Origin: Eunapius fragilis
Taxonomy: Eukaryota > Porifera > Demospongiae > Spongillida > Spongillidae
Assembly (NCBI GenBank): GCA_963681505.1
Contig: OY811979.1
Location: 3,693,711 to 3,757,710 of the forward strand
Direction: 5' to 3'
Length of the DNA stretch: 64,000 bases
The notes under the pieces were generated by a model, which did not search any database, was not told the DNA's origin, and saw nothing but the letters and a program-made list of their open reading frames with translations. This document shows, piece after piece, positions 57,595-64,000 of this stretch. Position 1 is the stretch's first letter, and each line of letters begins with the position of its first letter. The translations under genes and the position numbers were made by a program.

Positions 57595-58425
57595 TACAGA
57601 CCATCTTGGATGGTGATTGCAAATATGCATTGCTTCCCATGTTAGTCCCCAAGTCCTGACAGTTTTTGGGGTGGGCTCAGTGCCATTAACACAGGGGCTA
57701 CACACACACACACATACACACACACACACACACACATACAACTCAGTGACTGCATGTACATTTTGAAAGGTAGAGGCTAGTTGGGTAACATGGAGGGAAC
57801 AGTGTGCCTGAAGCAGTTAGGGACAACGACAATGTTGATACCATGACAACAGGGCCAAATGGGTGAGTTGTCCACACAATGGACTGGGGACTGCCCAGGC
57901 ATAATGATAGCCATCTTGGATGGTGTTGGTGATTGAACAATATATGCATTGCAGACATGTTTCCCATCTTAGTCCCCCAGTCCTGACAGTTTTTGGGGTG
58001 GATTCAGTGCTATTAGCACAGTGGCTATACACATACCCAAGACACTATGACTCTGTACAGATCACTAGAGGCTAGTTGGATAACATGGAAGGAAGAATGC
58101 TCTAAAATGTCACAGGGGTGTGCCTGGAGCAGCAATGTTGCTACCATGACAACAGGGGTAGTGTATAGCCACATGTGCTAATGGCCCAAAGACTTGGGGG
58201 ACTATTGTGGGTAACATTCTGCCATGCATAAATTTGCCTTTTGTTCAATCGCCGTCCAAGATGGCTACCATTATGCCTGGGCAGTCCCCAGTCCACTGTG
58301 TGGGCAACACACCCACAACTTACACACAAAATTCAGTGACTGCGTGTAAAGACCACTGTACATTTTGAAAGGGGTGGAGGCTAGTTGGGTAACATGGAGT
58401 TTTGAGAGACCCAGGAACAGTTTGT
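57595..58425. repeat. Three-copy repeat in direct and inverted order
   Basis: GACCATCTTGGATGGTGATTG (57598) recurs near 57911. AGTCCTGACAGTTTTTGGGGTGG is at 57651 and 57972, and ACAGATCACTAGAGGCTAGTTGG-type endings occur at about 57765, 58058 and 58365. The phrase CCACACAATGGACTGGGGACTGCCCAGGCATAATG (57870-57905) recurs inverted at about 58275-58305. Confidence 0.75.
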
Positions 58426-58525
58426 GACATGTGTTGTTGTCATGACAACTGGGCACACGGGAGTGTTGTTGTCATGACAACTGGGCCCACGGGTGTGTTG
58501 TTGTCATAACAACTGAGCCAAAACA
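58426..58525. repeat. Roughly 33-bp tandem repeat, three copies
   Basis: GTGTTGTTGTCATGACAACTGGGC recurs three times with small changes; each copy contains the palindrome GTTGTCATGACAAC. Confidence 0.8.
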
Positions 58526-58848
58526 GTACATTGTTCCCCAACACACTGGATTGGGTAGTTACAATGGGGAAGGCGATAATTAAGTCACATGCAATCAGGA
58601 ATGCTATGTTTTAATTAATGACTATCAGGCTATGTACTCTTACTGGGATCCATGGGTATAAGTTATGTTTAGCTTCCCCATGGTAGACACAACTGGAGCC
58701 ATCGACTAGCTAGATTTTGTTCAAGGCTGCAATGTACTAGTACGCTTGGTTCGATATGCCTGGTTCAAGCTGGACCTAGTTCGGTTCAGCATCAAAAGGA
58801 TGGTAGAGGCAATAGCTCATTTCGCGTTATAATCCTAGCTTGCAGTGG

Positions 58849-59096
58849 GAGGGGCGGATACAGGAATTTCCAAAGGGGGGGGGGGTGGGGGTTGAGACCC
58901 GCGCGATACGAAATGCAGGGATGGAGTGCTGACCGCATCAGGCCCGATACGAAAAGCGGGGGGGGGGGGGGGGGGTGCTGTCCGCCTCAGCCCGATACAA
59001 AAAGTGGGGAGAGGGGGGCTGCTTAGCAGAAAAGGGGGAGGTACCTTAAATGAAAGGGGGGGTTGCAACCCCCAAACCCCCCTGCATCCGCCTCTG
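58849..59096. mobile_element. hAT-type miniature element B (5-bp target duplication)
   Basis: The 248-bp element has ends GAGGGGCGGATACAGG and, from the other side, CAGAGGCGGATGCAGG, flanked by AGTGG at 58844-58848 and 59097-59101. It is G-rich with several G runs and has no gene. The end motif and the 5-bp duplication match hAT elements A and C. Confidence 0.85.
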
Positions 59097-59716
59097 AGTG
59101 GCTATAAATGACGATGATGAAGCTAAACTTGACTTATGGCAAGCGGAGGATCCACTAATATATGATAGTAGTCACGGTAAACAGAAATAACGGACTCGGA
59201 GAACAAAAACATCCATTGCTAAAATTATGTCTACTTTGGGCTCACCTCAGCGTTTCGTCAGAAAAGCACAATATAAATTTTAAATTCGAAATAGTTCCCG
59301 CTTAATAGTACGACCTTAGCGCCTGCGCAGATACATGATGGGCCGCGCCCAACGATTTGGATTGTGAGGTAAAGGATAATAATTTTCTCACGTGACTGTA
59401 TTTCGACATTGGTGGTAAATTGTTGCATTTCATCATTTACATCAGAATGCAATTGTTTCAATGCCAGTTACAATGGTCTTTAATGCGTTGTATGGCATTT
59501 TGTAGCAATAGCTGGATATTTGCAGCATTAAAAATAACAGCGATCTACAGTTGGTGCAAAGTAATGTAAGACTGCAGTATAATTATTACTGCAGTAGTAA
59601 ACCGTGGTAATTCTCTGTAGTATTCCTAACTTTTTTTCCTGTGGACGCTAAATGGGGCAGTGCAAGAGAAAGCTGGGCTTATGTGATTTTTAACATTTCT
59701 TCAATTCTTTTTGCAG
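59097..59716. other. Gene-free stretch
   Basis: Nothing supported up to the acceptor TTTTTGCAG at 59716, which opens the pogo-type fragment. Confidence 0.4.
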
Positions 59717-60187
59717 TATCGTTGCGACCTTTAAGAGAGGGACACATGTCTTGCAAGGCAGCAGCCAAGGCATTTGGAGTCCCAAGAACAACATTGCGGG
59801 ACAAGCTTGCTGGGAGAAGCCCTGAAGAAAGACAAATGGGACCAAATTCAGTGCTGCCAAAGCTGAGGAGACTGCTTTGGTAACTTTCTGCATAAAGCTA
59901 TTGAAGTGTGGTTTTCCCATCAACCATGCATGACGATTTGTTTAACACTGTGCAGAAGATTGTGAAAGAAGATGGCAGGAAAAACCTGGACTGGATTTGC
60001 CTTACGTGTGATGGGAGCTTCTTCAATGATGAAGAAAACGGTGTGGAAAGTAGGTGGGTACAATGCTCAAAGTGCCTCTCACGTCAACTGTATCAGCCAG
60101 ATTCATCAGAGCCTATTTGACTTGGACGAAGATGATGAATACCTGTGTCCGGAGTGCTTTTTTACAGAGCCAAATGTGGATGATTAA
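59717..60187 (+). pseudogene. Pogo/jerky-type protein remnant with HTH and PHD-like end
   Basis: After the acceptor the frame reads LREGHMSCKAAAKAFGVPRT, then TLRDKLAGRS, matching a pipsqueak-type helix-turn-helix found at the start of pogo/CENP-B-like transposases. A one-base frame change near 59862 leads to KAEETALVTFCIKLLKCGFP. The DDE catalytic domain is missing. Further on, DWICLTCDGSFFND...WVQCSKC, another frame change, then HVNCISQIHQ and YLCPECFFTEPNVDD resemble a PHD-type zinc finger (C4HC3 order). Loss of the middle and two frame changes mark a dead copy. A PHD finger behind a pogo-like HTH would be unusual if this order existed in the living ancestor. Confidence 0.6.
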
Positions 60188-61033
60188 GCGTAGCCCATAC
60201 ATAGCCTTTTTTTATCACCTTGCCTTGATTCAACTTCCAATCATTTAGGCTTCCTTTCCAAACGTCACAGGTTCATACTTCATCCTATACTGAATGATTT
60301 GTTACATAAATCAGTTTACTACTTAAAAGTTTGGTTCATGTGCTAAATGTGCATGCAAGAGTGAGAGAGCCTTGTCAGGAAATCAGACAGTGTTTGGATC
60401 ACAACAGTTTTTATTCCTTGGCCTGCATGTATGGTCAAATTACAACAACCACTAGCATAATTTTTTTACTGGTGGTGTATAAATTACATTTTCCCCTGAG
60501 ACTGCACGCATCAAATGAGGCCCATGCTAGTGGCCGGCCATGGTAGCCCTCTACCCAAACTCATCCCATGCTTCAGCCTTTAAATTTGTACGTTTTTAAA
60601 GTCACTGCAGGGTTTATGGAGGAAGAAACGGAAGGCTTCCTATTCAAAATGCCAGGGTCAAAAGAACAGCGTTGCAATGGTGTTTAAAAGCTACAGGGGT
60701 AACGTTACCTTGTTTCAGAAACTTTGTGTCAAACGTACGCGTTTTTACACTGCGAAACAGCGATAAACAGGGGGGTGGCGAACACTCCAATTGTAATATG
60801 GCGGAAGACCAAGTGGGGTGGCGAATATACCTGAAATACGCTTAATTGGATAAAACAGTCGTTTTGTTTTGTATGGAGCGCGTTGTTGAAGAAATGAAGC
60901 GATAATAGTGTAGAGTAAGGACTGAGGATCTCTTGGAATCAAGTATGTTTGCAAAAGTACCCGTCCGTTTTGCTACATATGTAAGAAAACCGAGATCGGT
61001 ACTTGCGGGTGGCGAACACTACTTAATTTACCC
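60188..61033. other. Gene-free stretch
   Basis: Nothing supported. GGGGTGGCGAACACT at 60772 and GGGTGGCGAACACTA at 61006 form a short direct repeat. Confidence 0.4.
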
Positions 61034-61593
61034 TACACACGCCTACAGGGCGTACGTGTTCCGTGCAGAGGGATCGATTCCGGTCATTGGAGACAGGTCG
61101 GCACCGCTTCCATACCATTATTCCGTTGCAGATGGAGCATTGTTCATTATATTGATAAAGACGACGATAATTCATTTTTCATTTTCCAGCGATGCGCTGG
61201 ATTTAGGCCACAAATTGAATTCGATCACGTGCAACATTGACATTCGAGCCCAAAAGGTCCTCCATGTATAAATAGAAAGACGAGAAATAAAATTGTAGAA
61301 AAGTACACGGACCGTACTTTTCCACAATTTAATTTCTCGTCTTTCTATTTATACATGGAGGACCTTTTGGGCTCGAATGTCAATGTTGCACGTGATCGAA
61401 TTCAATTTGTGGCCTAAATCCAGCGCATCGCAAAGTATTGGAAAATGAAAAATGAATTATCGTCGTCTTTGTCAATATAATGAACAATGCTCCATCTGCA
61501 ACGGAATAATGGTATGGAAGCGGTGCCGACCTGTCTCCAATGACCGTAATCGATCCCTTTGCACGGAACACGTACGCCCTGTAGGCGTGTGTA
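61034..61593. repeat. Long hairpin: two 270-bp inverted arms with a 7-base loop
   Basis: TACACACGCCTACAGGGCGT (61034) runs to GAAAAGTAC at about 61306, then ACGGACC, then the complement through 61593. There are only a few mismatches (for example GATTCCGGTC versus GATTACGGTC) and one 6-8 bp indel near 61188/61440. The open frame 61034-61271 on plus and the mirrored frame 61380-61571 on minus are shadows of the same sequence. Confidence 0.93.
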
Positions 61594-61605
61594 CCTGTTT
61601 ATAAG

Positions 61606-62583
61606 CAGGGGCGTAGGAACGTATTTAAAAGTGGGGGGGCTGAAGTGAACTTGATAAAGTGGGCGTGGTCATTTATGTGCCATGACGTAATATTACGTCA
61701 TGGCCCGCGAGACTAACAAACCGTGCATAGTCGCATGGCCGTAGACAACTTAGGGGCTATAAAATATGGGGGTGTGTGCCCCCTCCTGCCCCCAAACAGT
61801 GTAAGCTCCCCAATGGGGTCTGGGGCGAAGCCCCAGCCGCTTTAACCGTTTCCTTATTTGTTGTTAGCAAAAAATGCACCCGGCTCTACACGGTATAGCA
61901 AAAAATGCTACTGCTATAGTTAGTTGACCTTTTCAAAAATCACTTGCCCCCGCGAAGATTTTTTGATCAGCTTTGTCATTTCTTCGATACTAGTAGTGTC
62001 TAATGTATCACGAAGGATTACATTTGCCTTTACTGCGTCTTGAACAGCTAAGTTCAGAGCATGGCCATGGCAATGGGTATACAAAGCTCTATGCTCATTT
62101 TGAAGTATAGTATTTGATACATATGTTTTACAGCCTGCCATTGTAGTTAACTAGCCCACTGTCCACAACAATTCTGAAGTGAAGGGATAACCTCACCAAA
62201 ATGTCTTCTATTGTTCGGATGATGCTTTCTGCAGAGATAGAGTCCATGCTGTGGACAATACTCTACTCACGATCGACCGCTATCAATGATTACAGTTAAT
62301 TCTAATTATACGAGATGCGGTTAACATTTTAATATTTTCTCACAAGGAAAATTTAGGGGTGCTCAAGCCCCCCCCCCCCCCCCCCCCCCCCCCAAGCCCT
62401 CCCTTGTTTACGGCCTTGATATCATTATTACGTGCCCGTTACTATCTTTCGCCATGAAGCACGTGCCACATGTGCAATAATTAATTATTCATACTCAATA
62501 ATAAAAGTGGGGGGGCTTAGCCCCCACACATTTAAAAGTGGGGGGGCTATAGTCCCCTCAGCCCCCCCCTTCCTACGCCTATG
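61606..62583. mobile_element. hAT element C, truncated, 5-bp target duplication
   Basis: ATAAG occurs at 61601-61605 and 62584-62588, bordering ends CAGGGGCGTAGGAACG and (other strand) CATAGGCGTAGGAAGG. The 978-bp element has a C run at about 62371-62393 and repeated AAAAGTGGGGGGGCT motifs near both ends. It contains a minus-strand hAT transposase fragment. Confidence 0.85.
61920..62272 (-). pseudogene. hAT transposase (ZMYM-type) middle fragment
   Basis: The minus strand at 62141-61920 reads MAGCKTYVSNTILQNEHRAL, then HCHGHALNLAVQDAV and TKLIKKSSRGQVIFEKVN. The H..HALNLAVQDA phrase is conserved in the catalytic region of ZMYM1-like hAT proteins. Upstream, AESIIRTIEDILVRLSLHF and, after a frame change near 62160-62170, NCCGQ continue the same protein. 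This is the central part missing from hAT element A. It is a fragment only. Confidence 0.75.
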
Positions 62584-62641
62584 ATAAGTTGTTGCGTTCT
62601 GTATCGTGTGGTGTGTACCCGATGCTACAAAACAGTATAAT

Positions 62642-62642
<1 letters not shown>

Positions 62643-62673
<31 letters not shown>
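62643..62673. repeat. (TG)n microsatellite
   Basis: A pure TG tract of about 15 units. Confidence 0.9.
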
Positions 62674-62674
<1 letters not shown>

Positions 62675-64000
62675 GACGAAGATTAATAGTTTGTCTCTCA
62701 AGTTTTTACGTAGCTATATCTCAATCGCCAGTCAGCGTCCTGTTTAATGGCATACGAAAAAGTGATCAAATGTGACATTTAGCCATAGATTATAAATCAC
62801 CTTAATTATGACCTTATGGAACCCTTCCTCCTCACTCTCCCTCCCTCTCCCTTTCCCTACCTACCCCTGCCTTTCTATATCTATAAAGTGTGTACAACAA
62901 CAGCACTGACAATTCTAAGATGGTTGCACAAGGTCAGAGTACTCTATCAGGTTGCCATGGTAACTAATAAGAACAATATGAGAGAGGTGGAAGGTGTGAC
63001 ACATCACATAGTATCTTTTCATGGGGTGAGAAAACTGCACTTCATTAGTACATGGTGCAAAGGATGATCTGTCGCTGGGCTTCGAATTACTGCTTACTAA
63101 TGTCATTTCTTGATGTGATGAAATTTTTAGTATGTATTTTCTGTCAAGGCACACGAGATATTATGAAGGCATGCATGCTGTGCATATGATGTATGTATGT
63201 GTGATGTGTGTATGTGCATGTGTACGTATGCATGCATACCTACAGTTTAAAACACCCCTTTCTTATGAAATGGACTAACTGGTTAACATCAGTACTTCAT
63301 TTCCAAATTTATCTACTTTAAACCAGTAAAGTTTTATGTGTGTGCATGCAGGAAGGGTCAGGATGAAGTCTTTATCACAAGGAAAAAAACTAAACTGGAA
63401 AACAAATTAAAATTTTATGTGTCGTTGAAAATAGTTTTCCACGCTTAGGGACCTGCAGTTTTAGAGTATTGAAATAGACACAAAATGAGCTTCCACCTAA
63501 ATAGGGCTGGTACTCATGATATCGACCGGGGATGGTACGTGTAATATGGTGGGGTTGTGCTTGGTTATTGGCAGGTCCAGCTTTAAGTGGCAGCTGGCAG
63601 CCCAGGTAAAAGCAGCAGCTGGAGGCAGTTGCTCAGTCGAAGCGTTTGTGCATGCACAACACTTGTAGGCAGCAGTAATTCTATTTTGTTTGGTTGTTCA
63701 TTAATCAGTGCCAAATGGTAGCACTGATATGTGTCTTATCGCAAGAGCAGATGATCCCTGGGCACAGAGATGGTGGAAGCTGTTGGACTCTAAGGTGAAT
63801 ATGTTCTAAGTTGTATGTGGCTGGGCAGTGCTAGTTAGAGGTTTTTTCTCCAACATGTTTGGTGGGTTTTTTTTTCCTGCTAGAGGTTTTCCCATAAGGA
63901 GATGTGGGCTCATCTCCAGGTTGAGCCCCTTGCCTAGCCTTGTGTGTTGTTTGTGATTGCTGTAGCAGTGTGCAAGTGTAAAGTCTGTCATGTACTATTG
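62674..64000. other. Gene-free right end of window
   Basis: Short open frames only, no splice-supported exon and no motif. Loose TATG/TGTA reiterations lie at 63180-63235. Confidence 0.5.

Noticed and set aside
60933..61271. 112-codon plus-strand gene
   Set aside because: Most of it lies inside one arm of the long hairpin and is mirrored in the other arm; no motif or splice support.

Overview
The window is eukaryotic and almost certainly from an invertebrate animal. It has spliced genes with very short introns (about 45-80 bp is typical), long CA/TG microsatellites, G and C homopolymer runs, and DNA-transposon families known from animals: hAT, Tc1/mariner, EnSpm/CACTA, pogo and a TTAA-targeting family, plus Ty3/gypsy. 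A marine sponge or similar basal metazoan fits the intron size and repeat mix, but this is inference and the species cannot be named. No rRNA, CRISPR or bacterial-style operon was seen.

Layout. 1-3600: a foldback repeat, a CA tract, two minisatellites and a small spliced gene on the minus strand. 3602-5056: a C2H2 zinc-finger gene with about 17 near-identical fingers. 6212-10781: a TTAA-bounded transposon with two convergent spliced genes, one a 14-exon transposase whose reading frame is fully open. 11043-12004: gypsy LTR and integrase-like debris. 12372-20193: a roughly 7.8 kb palindrome, with a third copy of its end repeat beside it. 20899-23931: a candidate exon, then a decayed gypsy pol split by an 818-bp TA-flanked element. 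24080-28060: a 19-bp satellite of about 4 kb that switches orientation midway. 28164-30815: Tc1 debris and an internally deleted hAT element. 30816-37440: mostly non-coding with repeat fragments. 37450-39336: a kinase-like gene with an in-frame stop. 39910-40405: an ABCA transporter pseudogene. 40930-41640: a duplicated block around a palindrome. 42293-48899: an EnSpm-like transposase head-to-head with a spliced minus-strand gene. 49455-55135: two more tandem-repeat arrays (about 15 bp and 164 bp units). 55140-64000: repeat-rich DNA with a candidate exon, a pogo/PHD pseudogene, a long hairpin and two further hAT-type elements.

How it fits together. Most recognisable coding sequence belongs to mobile elements, at every stage from apparently intact (the TTAA element and the EnSpm-like gene pair) to internally deleted (hAT) to shredded (Tc1, gypsy, pogo). 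Several elements are nested: a TA element lies inside gypsy reverse transcriptase, and a hAT miniature element lies inside an intron of the EnSpm partner gene. CA/TG microsatellites lie inside introns of two transposase genes. The only strong non-transposon gene candidate is the zinc-finger array. All splice models were read by eye from consensus splice sites and phase agreement and have not been tested against RNA.
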